NCBI GenBank assembly: GCA_020026355.1 | Contig: JAHHQP010000042.1 | Location: 1-14,305 of the forward strand | From: Bacteroidales bacterium | GTDB taxonomy: Bacteria > Bacteroidota > Bacteroidia > Bacteroidales > UBA932 | Direction: 5' to 3' | DNA: 14,305 nucleotides | Part shown: positions 8,344-14,305 of the stretch, piece by piece | Layout of the letters: every line of letters begins with the position of its first letter | Numbering within the stretch: position 1 is the stretch's first letter | Translations under genes and position numbers: made by a program | Notes under the pieces: generated by a model | Database searches by the model: none | Told to the model about the DNA's origin: nothing | What the model saw: only the letters and a program-made list of their open reading frames with translations

Positions 8344-8379
8344 CGAGGAAAAGACCGCTATCTTCCGGTCTTTTTCTCG
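8344..8379. terminator. Bidirectional terminator between convergent genes
   Basis: A 14-bp stem (8344-8357 with 8366-8379, a single G-T pair, 8-base loop) has an A-rich left arm and a T-rich right arm (GGTCTTTTTCT), so it can act in both directions. It starts 2 bases after the DUF6850 stop. Its right arm and most of its loop are coding sequence for the last seven codons and stop of the protease gene. Confidence 0.8.
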
Positions 8380-10421
8380 TAGGCTTTCAGTCCGGTGAGA
8401 CGGATGATGCCGGTCGGATCGTTCGTCTTGCCCGGGTATTTGTCCAGATGGATTCTGCCACCGGAACTTCGGATATCATATCCGGCCAAAGTCGTGATCT
8501 TATCATCTGAATTCGTGATGTAAACTCTTGTGACGAGCCGATCTTTCACGTCACAGCCCCACAAGGTCGTTTCGTGCGAGTCCACACTCAGTGCTACAGC
8601 CCCTTCGTCCAGCAAACGAAGGATCAGCTCGGAAAACCGCTTCCATCTCGTCGCATCATCATTGTGAACACCTTGCTTGACATCATATTCCCAGTTGGAC
8701 CAGGCTCCGTAAGGGATGACGAATTCACTGGCAAAGAAAGCGTCTTCTTCATCCTGCGGCAGCACTCCCTTGAAATAGCCGCCGTCGGCCACATGACCTT
8801 TCTTGGTCGGAGCACTGTAGCCATTTCCGCTGGCCCATTCCATGCCGCCCCCTTTCAGGAACCACGAGATGCCGAAATCGGAGGAATTCATGTAATCGGT
8901 CCAGCAATCTACGAATTCCTGGAAAATCCGGAGACTATACCCGCCTCCTTGACCGAACGGAACACTGGCCGGAATCTCATAACCTTTTCTTTCCAGATCC
9001 TCCAGCCACCACTGCAGCATATTGGAAGAAGCCGCCGCCCAGCAGAGCAGCTGGTCCTGCTGCCAGTTCTTGTTCACGTCAAACCAGCCGGACTGCTTCG
9101 TCACATTCCTGCAGAACTTGGAACCGCTGATCAGATCACCGTTCTCGTCAGTCTCCTCTCCCTGGTAGGCCGTGATCTGGATAGAATTGCTCTGCTTCCC
9201 GTCTTTCGTCGCATAGAACACGAAGGTTCCGGTGGTGGTGCTCGTGAACACATGACCCTTGATCGGGGTGTCGAAGATGCCGTTGTACTTCTTGTTGATT
9301 TCACATTCAGCGGTCACGTCCACACCGCCTTGATGGACAATGAATTCGACCTTGTCTTTGCCGTCTGCGACAAGGCTGGTCCTGTTGTCTGCCGTAGTCA
9401 GTTCCAGCGGACCTTCCGGACGGACCGGAGCCTTGATCAGGATTCTGGAGCCGATCTCCACCAGAGTGCCTTCTTCCATCGTCAGGTCGGCCTTGTAAAG
9501 TTCAAGCGCGGAAAAAGCTTCTCCGTCCTTCACCTTTCCGGAAGCCGTCACTTCAATTTCCTGGCTGTTCTCGCCTGAAGCCGGGCAGGTCCAGACATAG
9601 AGGTAGTCTTTTCCTTCGATCGCTTCGCCATTGCCAAGTTCAAGCGGTTCGCTGAACTTCACCGGCAACTGGTGTTCTGCCTGTTCTACTTTCCAGCTGA
9701 AATCCGCCTGAGCCTCCATCTGCTTCAAGGCTCCGCCATCAGAAAAGTCGTAGCAGCCACTGAAGGATCTGGAAGCTGCATCGATCATCAGCGCGTCCAG
9801 CAGCACAGGACCTGGAGCCTCGCAGGAAACGACATGATGGGAAACCACCGTACCGCGTGGGGTGAGGGGCAACAGAACCTTGATGAGCTTCTCCCCTTCT
9901 TCCTGAGCAGCGATGCTTGTCCAGATCGAAACATAGGGCTGGTCGATGACCAGAGCGTCGCGTTTTGCGGACGGAAGCAGACTCTGTTCTCTTCCGAAGC
10001 GCAGCTGTTTCTTTTCAGCCTCCCATTGACCTCCGGCTACGACTCTGATCTGCAGATCCTTGACATGGGTATCCAGCGGTATTTCCAATTTTTCTACCGT
10101 AGCCAAGGACGGCTGCTTTTCCGAACGTCGCAGCGTGACCGGCAGATAAAGAACATTCTTCAGCTCTTCGCCGCGTACCAGCACGAGGGCCGGAACTTCT
10201 TCTGCAAATTCATAGCTGACCCCTCCTTTTTCAGGGGAAATGATCTCTGTGCTCAGGTCAATGACAGGGTTCACGACAACTTCCGGTACCGGAGGTGAGA
10301 CCTCTCCTTCTCCTGTTTCTCCTCCGTCAACGACTGGAGGAAGTTCTTCACGCTCGCAAGCGGCCAATGCGACGGCTGCGGAGCACATCATTGAAAATAT
10401 GATTCTTCTTTTGCTTTTCAT
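8358..10421 (-). CDS. IdeS/Mac-type cysteine endopeptidase (family C66) lipoprotein with Ig-like domain
   Basis: A 687-residue lipoprotein (lipobox LAAC, Cys22, then acidic EREE) probably displayed on the cell surface. Residues 27-335 are beta-rich and unassigned. About 336-420 is an Ig-like domain of the Bacteroidota type (LVADGKDKVEFIV, GVDVT, GTFVFYATKDGKQSN). The C-terminal 250 residues match the C66 peptidases known from streptococcal IdeS, which cuts IgG in the hinge: SGWFDVNKNWQQDQLLCW carries the nucleophile Cys460 and the Lys451 counterpart of IdeS Lys84; SHETTLWGCD carries His616; YITNSDD follows. IdeS reads VTDSD there, so the expected triad Asp284 is Asn637 here, while Asp639 matches Asp286. 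Gut Bacteroidota carry such proteins, but IgG specificity must not be assumed. It has its own promoter, is divergent from the phosphodiesterase gene and converges on the uptake operon. Confidence 0.85.
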   Translation of the reverse strand: MKSKRRIIFSMMCSAAVALAACEREELPPVVDGGETGEGEVSPPVPEVVVNPVIDLSTEIISPEKGGVSYEFAEEVPALVLVRGEELKNVLYLPVTLRRSEKQPSLATVEKLEIPLDTHVKDLQIRVVAGGQWEAEKKQLRFGREQSLLPSAKRDALVIDQPYVSIWTSIAAQEEGEKLIKVLLPLTPRGTVVSHHVVSCEAPGPVLLDALMIDAASRSFSGCYDFSDGGALKQMEAQADFSWKVEQAEHQLPVKFSEPLELGNGEAIEGKDYLYVWTCPASGENSQEIEVTASGKVKDGEAFSALELYKADLTMEEGTLVEIGSRILIKAPVRPEGPLELTTADNRTSLVADGKDKVEFIVHQGGVDVTAECEINKKYNGIFDTPIKGHVFTSTTTGTFVFYATKDGKQSNSIQITAYQGEETDENGDLISGSKFCRNVTKQSGWFDVNKNWQQDQLLCWAAASSNMLQWWLEDLERKGYEIPASVPFGQGGGYSLRIFQEFVDCWTDYMNSSDFGISWFLKGGGMEWASGNGYSAPTKKGHVADGGYFKGVLPQDEEDAFFASEFVIPYGAWSNWEYDVKQGVHNDDATRWKRFSELILRLLDEGAVALSVDSHETTLWGCDVKDRLVTRVYITNSDDKITTLAGYDIRSSGGRIHLDKYPGKTNDPTGIIRLTGLKAYEKKTGR

Positions 10422-10471
10422 ATATCGGTATTATTGTAATTCATTTTATTTTGTTTCCTCAGTGAAAAGCG

Positions 10472-10504
10472 CAAAAATACATAGAATCCTGTTATTGTAC
10501 AATA
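10472..10504 (-). promoter_or_regulatory. Bacteroidota promoter of the C66 protease gene
   Basis: On the minus strand, TATTG (10504-10500) is followed after exactly 20 bases by TATTTTTG (10479-10472), a full match to the Bacteroidota TTG / TAnnTTTG pair. It predicts a leader of about 45 bases before the ATG at 10421. This is the clearest promoter in the window. Confidence 0.7.
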
Positions 10505-10582
10505 GCTAGGATATAACTTTCGTTTCGATGCCATTTCGTTGCTATTTCTTTGTTTCATGAACCGAACTTTACAAATTAATGC

Positions 10583-10590
10583 TATATTTG
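10583..10590 (+). promoter_or_regulatory. -7 element of the phosphodiesterase gene
   Basis: TATATTTG matches TAnnTTTG and lies 25 bases before the ATG at 10616, giving a leader of about 20 bases. No clear TTG is found at the -33 distance, so the promoter may need an activator. It is about 90 bases from the divergent protease promoter. Confidence 0.55.
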
Positions 10591-10615
10591 CATAGTAAAC
10601 GAAAAAATAAACCAC

Positions 10616-11491
10616 ATGAAAAAATCAATCCTGAAAATCTTCCTCGCAGCAGTCGCCATGTCCGGCATTTCCTGCACCTCCGCCGAAGATACCCATCATT
10701 ACTGGAACTGCACGAAACCAGAGGACATCAATGCTTTCTTCGCCGGTCAGCAAGGCATCCTGATCAGCGGTCACCGTGGCGGCAATCTCGAGGGCTACCC
10801 TGAGAACTGTACCGAGACTTTCGACAAGATTCTCGAGTACCTTCCTACCGTCTATGAAATCGATCCCAGAATGACCAAGGACAGCATGGTCGTGCTGATG
10901 CATGACAGCACGCTGGACCGTACCACGACCGGTACCGGAAAGGTCAAGGATCATACTTATGCTGAACTGCAGGAATTCTTCCTGAAGGACCGTTGGGGCA
11001 ATGTGACGCCTTACAAGATTCCGCTCGTCAAGGAGGTCGTGGAATGGAGCAAAGGAAAGGTCATCCTCAATTTCGACATCAAGGACGTGACTCGTGACGT
11101 CCTCGTACCGCTCGTGCAATCCACCGGTGCCATGAACTGCATGTACACTGTCCGCGATACGACAGAGGCCCTGGAAGTCTATCGCCTCGACCCTACCGCC
11201 AGAATGTCCGCCTGGGTGAAGGACATGGATGCGTTCAGAGCCTATGAAGCGGCCGGCATCCCTTGGGAGAACATTCCGATGGCCTATGTCCAGAGCAATA
11301 TCATGAAAGAAGGCAATGCGGAACTGTATCAGGCGCTGCGTGAAAGAAATGTGAAATGCATGGTATCCACCGCTCCGCGGGAAGATAAGAAGAAGACTCC
11401 GGAAGAGCGTGCTGAAGGCTTCCGGAAAGTGATCGCCAGTGCTCCTGACGTGATCGAGTCCGACTTCCCTACCGAATTCGTGGATCTTTGA
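10616..11491 (+). CDS. Glycerophosphodiester phosphodiesterase family lipoprotein
   Basis: The family hydrolyses glycerophosphodiesters (deacylated phospholipid head groups) to glycerol-3-phosphate and an alcohol. The protein has 291 residues with signal peptide and lipobox GISC (Cys20), placing it in the envelope. The catalytic core is intact: HRGGNLEGYPENCTETF (His53, Arg54, Glu63), EIDPRMTKD (Glu81, Asp83 as metal ligands), LMHDSTLDRTTTGTGKV (His96, Asp97), and LNFDIKD (Asp154, Lys156). The usual PENT reads PENC here. The C-terminus has VIESDFPTEFVDL, the typical closing motif where a TD or SDFP segment ends the barrel. Length is normal for the single-domain form. With the phosphatase and DeoR regulator downstream it suggests phosphate or glycerol-phosphate salvage; the actual substrate could differ, as Bacteroidota have many GDPD paralogues. 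Confidence 0.9.
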   Translation: MKKSILKIFLAAVAMSGISCTSAEDTHHYWNCTKPEDINAFFAGQQGILISGHRGGNLEGYPENCTETFDKILEYLPTVYEIDPRMTKDSMVVLMHDSTLDRTTTGTGKVKDHTYAELQEFFLKDRWGNVTPYKIPLVKEVVEWSKGKVILNFDIKDVTRDVLVPLVQSTGAMNCMYTVRDTTEALEVYRLDPTARMSAWVKDMDAFRAYEAAGIPWENIPMAYVQSNIMKEGNAELYQALRERNVKCMVSTAPREDKKKTPEERAEGFRKVIASAPDVIESDFPTEFVDL

Positions 11492-11537
11492 TTACCTGAA
11501 TGTCCTTTTCAGGGAAGCTGTGACCGCAAGAACTGAC

Positions 11538-11574
11538 TGATCTGGCTATGGATGCTTCATTCATAGCCAGATTA
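11538..11574 (+). terminator. 17-bp hairpin after the phosphodiesterase gene, overlapping the next promoter
   Basis: Bases 11538-11554 pair with 11558-11574 over 17 bp without a mismatch (two G-T pairs), with loop CTT. It is 47 bases after the stop and followed by ATTGTATATTTG, which is only a weak T tract. Its 3' arm ends 4 bases before the -7 box of the phosphatase gene, so it also covers that gene's -33 region. It could be a terminator, an operator palindrome, or both. Confidence 0.5.
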
Positions 11575-11578
11575 ATTG

Positions 11579-11586
11579 TATATTTG
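11579..11586 (+). promoter_or_regulatory. -7 element of the histidine acid phosphatase gene
   Basis: TATATTTG matches TAnnTTTG 31 bases before the ATG at 11618. At the -33 distance there is TTC (11556-11558) rather than TTG, lying in the loop and edge of the 17-bp hairpin. This box rules out the in-frame TTG at 11576 as the translation start. Confidence 0.55.
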
Positions 11587-11617
11587 CCCTCGCTGGATAA
11601 ACCACAGCCCCATTGAA

Positions 11618-12922
11618 ATGACGGTCAAGCTTAGAAAACTCCTCCCTTTCCTGCTCATTTTCCTGAGCGTACTATCCCTTTCAGGGCAGCAGGTCAATGA
11701 AAAGATAAGTCAGCATCCGGACTATTCCGGTGGATTCTACCGGAATTACCCTTCCTCCGAAATCACGGCAGATACCTGGACCCGGCCGGTAGGTTATGTC
11801 CCCTTCTACATCAGCCATTACGGGAGACACGGAAGCCGATGGATCTCCGATCGTGATATCTACAGCCGTGCTTCCGGACTCATGGAGCAGGCTGCGCGCG
11901 AGCAGGTCCTGACTCCAGAAGGAAAAGCCTTGCTTGAAGAGGTCCGTACATTGGTCCGCGAGGCGGACGGAAGAGAGGGAGAACTCTCTCCTCAGGGAAG
12001 CCTCGAACACAGAGGAATCGCTGAACGCATGTATCTCCATTGGCCTGAAGTCTTCTGTTCCAAGGACGGCTCCCCGGTGCAGATCGACAGCAAGGCGACG
12101 GTCTATACCCGCTGCATCTACAGCATGATCGCCTTCGACGAGCGACTGAAGGAATTCGACCCTTCCCTACGCATCAGCCGTACAGCCTACCGCAAAGACA
12201 TGGCTTATCTGTCCAATTACAGCGAGACGGGTGACAGCTACAAGACTGCACTGCAGGTCAGCGACAGCCTGGCGAAAGTCTGGATTCAACCGGACCGTTT
12301 CCTGCAGGCCATCTTCAATGACGCGGATTTCATCCAGCGTATTCCTTCCCGACAGCTCACGATGTTCGATTTCTTCCATCTGGCTTGCAGTCAGCAGGCC
12401 GTCGGTCAACGACAGCTTGATCTGTTCCGGCATTTCACGGAAGAAGAGATCGTGCAGCTCTGGAAGGTGCTCAGCACCCAGACCTACATCGAGGAAGGTC
12501 CGTCCCTGAGATTCGGGGATGCCTGCATGACCAATGCCAAGCGACTGCTGCGCAACATTGTCGAGACGGCGGATGCGGTCATTTCCGGGGAGCGTGACGA
12601 GGCGGTGACCTTGAGATTCGGTCATGAGTCCAACATCGTTCCGCTGCTGTGCCTGCTGCAGCTGAAGGAAACGGATGTCCGAACGGCCATCCGTCAGGAA
12701 ATGCAGCTGAATCCGGACGAAATGGAAGCCGCCGCCGGAGTCTGGAACATTTCGGAAATCTGTCCGATGGCGACCAATCTTCAGTTCATCTTTTTCCGGA
12801 ATGCGTCCGGAAACGTGAAAGTGAAGGTGCTGCACAATGAAAAAGTCGCCTTTTTCCCTTTCGGAAAGGCTGATTTCCTCGACTGGAAGGACCTCCGTTC
12901 CTATCTGGTCAGCAGATATTGA
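11618..12922 (+). CDS. Secreted histidine acid phosphatase (histidine phosphatase superfamily, branch 2)
   Basis: A 434-residue exported phosphomonoesterase. The signal peptide (1-23, ending LSLSG-QQ) has no lipobox, so it is probably periplasmic. Catalytic motif RHGSRW at 70-75 has the nucleophile His71 with Arg70 and Arg74 for phosphate; TRCIYSM at 164-170 gives the third phosphate-binding Arg165; GHESN at 335-339 supplies the second active-site His336 and the acid Glu337 in place of the HD or HAE of other branch-2 enzymes. Bacteroidota branch-2 members include inositol-phosphate phosphatases (MINPP), but HES instead of HAE makes that assignment uncertain, so I leave the substrate open. The ATG at 11618 was chosen because an upstream TTG start would lie before the promoter. 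It could release phosphate from organic esters, complementing the adjacent phosphodiesterase. Confidence 0.85.
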   Translation: MTVKLRKLLPFLLIFLSVLSLSGQQVNEKISQHPDYSGGFYRNYPSSEITADTWTRPVGYVPFYISHYGRHGSRWISDRDIYSRASGLMEQAAREQVLTPEGKALLEEVRTLVREADGREGELSPQGSLEHRGIAERMYLHWPEVFCSKDGSPVQIDSKATVYTRCIYSMIAFDERLKEFDPSLRISRTAYRKDMAYLSNYSETGDSYKTALQVSDSLAKVWIQPDRFLQAIFNDADFIQRIPSRQLTMFDFFHLACSQQAVGQRQLDLFRHFTEEEIVQLWKVLSTQTYIEEGPSLRFGDACMTNAKRLLRNIVETADAVISGERDEAVTLRFGHESNIVPLLCLLQLKETDVRTAIRQEMQLNPDEMEAAAGVWNISEICPMATNLQFIFFRNASGNVKVKVLHNEKVAFFPFGKADFLDWKDLRSYLVSRY

Positions 12923-12986
12923 CTGTAACGATTCGAACCAGATGAAAATAAAATGAAAGAATACGAAAATAATAAAGAAAATAATG

Positions 12987-12994
12987 TAAATTTG
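12987..12994 (+). promoter_or_regulatory. -7 element of the DeoR regulator gene
   Basis: TAAATTTG matches TAnnTTTG 24 bases before the ATG at 13019. No TTG is seen at the -33 distance in the A-rich stretch upstream. Just downstream, TTGTTT (12992-12997) and AAACAA (13006-13011) form an inverted repeat that could be an autoregulatory operator, which is speculative. Confidence 0.5.
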
Positions 12995-13018
12995 TTTACA
13001 TCAAAAAACAAGACTAAC

Positions 13019-13783
13019 ATGAAAAGCATCGCTGAAAGACACAAGTTCATCCTGGAAAGATTGGACAGAAAGGGCTTTGTTTCTGTTCAGGAACTTGCTG
13101 ACGACCTTGAAGTCACTCCTCCGACCATCAGGAAAGACCTTAGGATCCTTGAAAGCCAGAATCTGCTGATACGGTCACACGGAAGTGCCTCACAGGTGAA
13201 GCCGCGCGTCATGGACATCAGCATCAACGAGAAGGCGGAAAAGAACAAGGAAGAGAAGATCAGGATCGCCAAGGCTGCTCTTGGACTCATTCATCCCGAA
13301 GATGCCATCATCCTGGCTTCAGGATCGACGGTGACGGCTTTCGCCAATCTTCTTCAACCGATCGACACCATCAATGTCGTGACTCCTTCTTTAGGAATCG
13401 CTCTCCTGCTCAATGACAGGGACAACATCAATGTCATGGTGCTTGGAGGCAAGATGTACAAGAAATCCTTGTCTGTCCGAGGAGAATATGCCGCTGCGGG
13501 CTTGAAGAACATCAGCTGTTCCAAACTCTTCATCGGTTGTGACGGTATCAATACGGAGACCGGAATCACCTGCGCGACGACGGAGGAAGCCAGTCTGACC
13601 AATAAGATGATGGCCGCGGCCGCGCAGACCATCATCCTTGCCGATTCCAGCAAGTTCGGCCGTCGAGGCTTCGGAAAGATCTGCAAGCTCGAGGATATCG
13701 ATGTCATCATTACCGATGACGGCATCACCGAAGAGATGAAGGATCAGATCGAAGAAGCCGGTGTGCAGATCATCATTGCCTGA
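13019..13783 (+). CDS. DeoR/GlpR family transcriptional regulator
   Basis: A 254-residue cytoplasmic repressor-type regulator of full family length. The N-terminal DeoR winged helix-turn-helix covers about 6-57 (ILERLDRKGFVSVQELADDL, then recognition helix TPPTIRKDLRILE and wing IRSHGSA). The C-terminal sensor domain (about 76-233) has the phosphosugar-site motifs ASGSTVTAFA (100-109), GGKMYKKSLSVRG, GCDGINTETGI and ADSSKFGRRGFGK (208-220). Family members bind phosphorylated sugars, polyols or glycerol-3-phosphate and act on nearby genes. The ATG at 13019 was chosen: an in-frame ATG at 12953 would add 22 Lys/Asn-rich residues, lies upstream of the -7 element, and the DeoR domain normally begins within a few residues of the start. 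Its neighbours suggest a glycerol-phosphate or organophosphate ligand, but this is inference. Confidence 0.88.
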   Translation: MKSIAERHKFILERLDRKGFVSVQELADDLEVTPPTIRKDLRILESQNLLIRSHGSASQVKPRVMDISINEKAEKNKEEKIRIAKAALGLIHPEDAIILASGSTVTAFANLLQPIDTINVVTPSLGIALLLNDRDNINVMVLGGKMYKKSLSVRGEYAAAGLKNISCSKLFIGCDGINTETGITCATTEEASLTNKMMAAAAQTIILADSSKFGRRGFGKICKLEDIDVIITDDGITEEMKDQIEEAGVQIIIA

Positions 13784-13817
13784 TCCTCAATTTCAAGTCA
13801 ATGATGCCGCAAGAACC

Positions 13818-13838
13818 GAACTTCTGAAGTTCTTTCTT
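13818..13838 (+). terminator. Possible terminator of the DeoR regulator gene
   Basis: GAACTT (13818-13823), loop CTG, AAGTTC (13827-13832), then TTTCTT. The stem is only 6 bp and AT-rich, but it sits 34 bases after the regulator stop and just before the convergent minus-strand remnant ends. Confidence 0.4.
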
Positions 13839-14142
13839 ACCGACGGCGAGAGGATCCTGCCCGGAACAGCGCGGCCGCTCCCGGTAAACAGAAGACCAGA
13901 AAAGCCACGGCAAAGATCCATAGCGGGAAATCATTGAACAGGGTGGTATCTCCATAGGAATGCATTCCGCTGAGGAGGTAGTTCACTCCGAAATAAGTCA
14001 TCAGCACAGCAAGAATGGCCCATTGGCTCAAGATACTGAACCATAGGTCATTCTTTCTTTTACTGAACCACCTCCAGTGCAGGAGGACGGCACCGATGCC
14101 CAGGAAACCGTAGGAAATCATCATGAAAGCGACATGGAACAT
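13837..14142 (-). pseudogene. ccsA: Remnant of a CcsA/ResC-type cytochrome c biogenesis protein, core deleted
   Basis: A 101-residue hydrophobic product with three predicted membrane segments (about 3-24, 35-58, 73-93). The intact family (system II heme export and attachment to apocytochrome c) has several hundred residues. Residues 1-20 (FHVAFMMISYGFLGIGAV) match the helix carrying the first periplasmic heme-ligand His; residues 45-64 (AVLMTYFGVNYLLSGMHSYG) match the last conserved block with the second such His. The roughly 100 residues that normally lie between, including the tryptophan-rich WGWDPKE heme-handling (WWD) motif and a membrane His, are absent, the two parts being joined by a short basic linker. 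Upstream, homology seems to continue a few residues (SPQPWLM) before an in-frame TGA at 14173-14175, so the N-terminal part is gone. I see no promoter. A small intact membrane protein is the less likely alternative. Confidence 0.6.
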
Positions 14143-14305
14143 GAGCCAAGGCTGCGGAGACCTGGCTCTTCTTCAGGAAGCAGGCACCGCTGAAATCAGA
14201 AGATTAAGTACATACTTCGAAAGTATTTATTAAAGTTAGTGATTTCTGTCCGATTTTCAAAATTTTCATTCTCATGAGATGTCCAGCTCTTGACGGAGAA
14301 TAGTG
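14143..14305. other. Intergenic end of window, no gene seen
   Basis: AT-rich DNA with stops in the frame of the CcsA remnant. The only structure noted is a pair of short overlapping inverted repeats (AAGTA-CA-TACTT at 14206-14217 and ATACTT-CGA-AAGTAT at 14212-14226). No -7 promoter box in usable position was found on either strand. Confidence 0.5.

Noticed and set aside
8574..9578. 334-codon plus-strand open frame opposite the C66 protease gene
   Set aside because: The minus-strand gene has intact catalytic motifs, lipobox and promoter; the plus-strand frame has none and resembles antisense translation.
10510..10560. Repeated TTTCGTT-like words between the divergent promoters
   Set aside because: Only two imperfect short copies in T-rich DNA; not enough to call regulator sites.
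12953..13018. N-terminal extension of the DeoR regulator from the ATG at 12953
   Set aside because: It is Lys/Asn-rich and AT-rich, lies over the -7 promoter box, and DeoR domains start close to the N-terminus.
1..14305. Mobile element, CRISPR array, phage or toxin-antitoxin system
   Set aside because: No integrase, transposase, terminal inverted repeats, regularly spaced repeats or toxin-like gene pairs were seen on either strand.

Overview
The window looks like chromosomal DNA of a Bacteroidota bacterium, most likely order Bacteroidales. The reasons are Bacteroidota-type -7 promoter elements (TAnnTTTG) ahead of several genes, no Shine-Dalgarno sites, many lipoproteins, a TonB-dependent transporter with an N-terminal carboxypeptidase-D-like domain, and DUF4876, DUF6850 and PKD-like families that I know only from this phylum. 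Genus cannot be set by eye. GC is moderate (roughly half). I see no integrase, transposase, phage gene, CRISPR array, tRNA or rRNA.

Layout. 1-423: the 3' end of a PagL-like acyloxyacyl hydrolase gene that seems to have lost internal segments. 594-8342: a four-gene outer-membrane uptake operon on the + strand, in the order PKD-like lipoprotein, TonB-dependent transporter, DUF4876 lipoprotein, DUF6850 barrel. A strong terminator-like hairpin lies between its first two genes, and the last two overlap by 4 bp. 8358-10421: on the opposite strand, a large lipoprotein ending in an IdeS/Mac-type cysteine peptidase domain (family C66). It converges on the operon at a shared bidirectional terminator. 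10616-12922: divergent from the protease, a lipoprotein glycerophosphodiester phosphodiesterase and a secreted histidine acid phosphatase, each with its own -7 element. 13019-13783: a DeoR/GlpR-type regulator. 13837-14142, minus strand: a short remnant of a CcsA/ResC-type cytochrome c biogenesis protein. 14143-14305: no gene seen.

How the genes may work together. The 594-8342 operon has the shape of a TonB-powered uptake system: two surface or periplasmic lipoproteins, a transporter barrel and a second barrel. Its substrate is unknown, and nothing here (no glycosidase, no sigma/anti-sigma pair, no ferric reductase) identifies it. The phosphodiesterase, the phosphatase and the DeoR regulator form a plausible phosphorus or glycerol-phosphate salvage neighbourhood, in which the regulator could sense a phosphorylated sugar or glycerol. 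The protease may be surface-exposed and act on host or microbial protein, but its target cannot be read from sequence.

The most interesting items are the DUF4876/DUF6850 uptake operon of unknown substrate, the C66 protease with Asn in place of the expected triad Asp and a long unexplained N-terminal region, the CcsA remnant that has lost exactly its heme-handling core, and the long perfect hairpin just upstream of the phosphatase -7 element.
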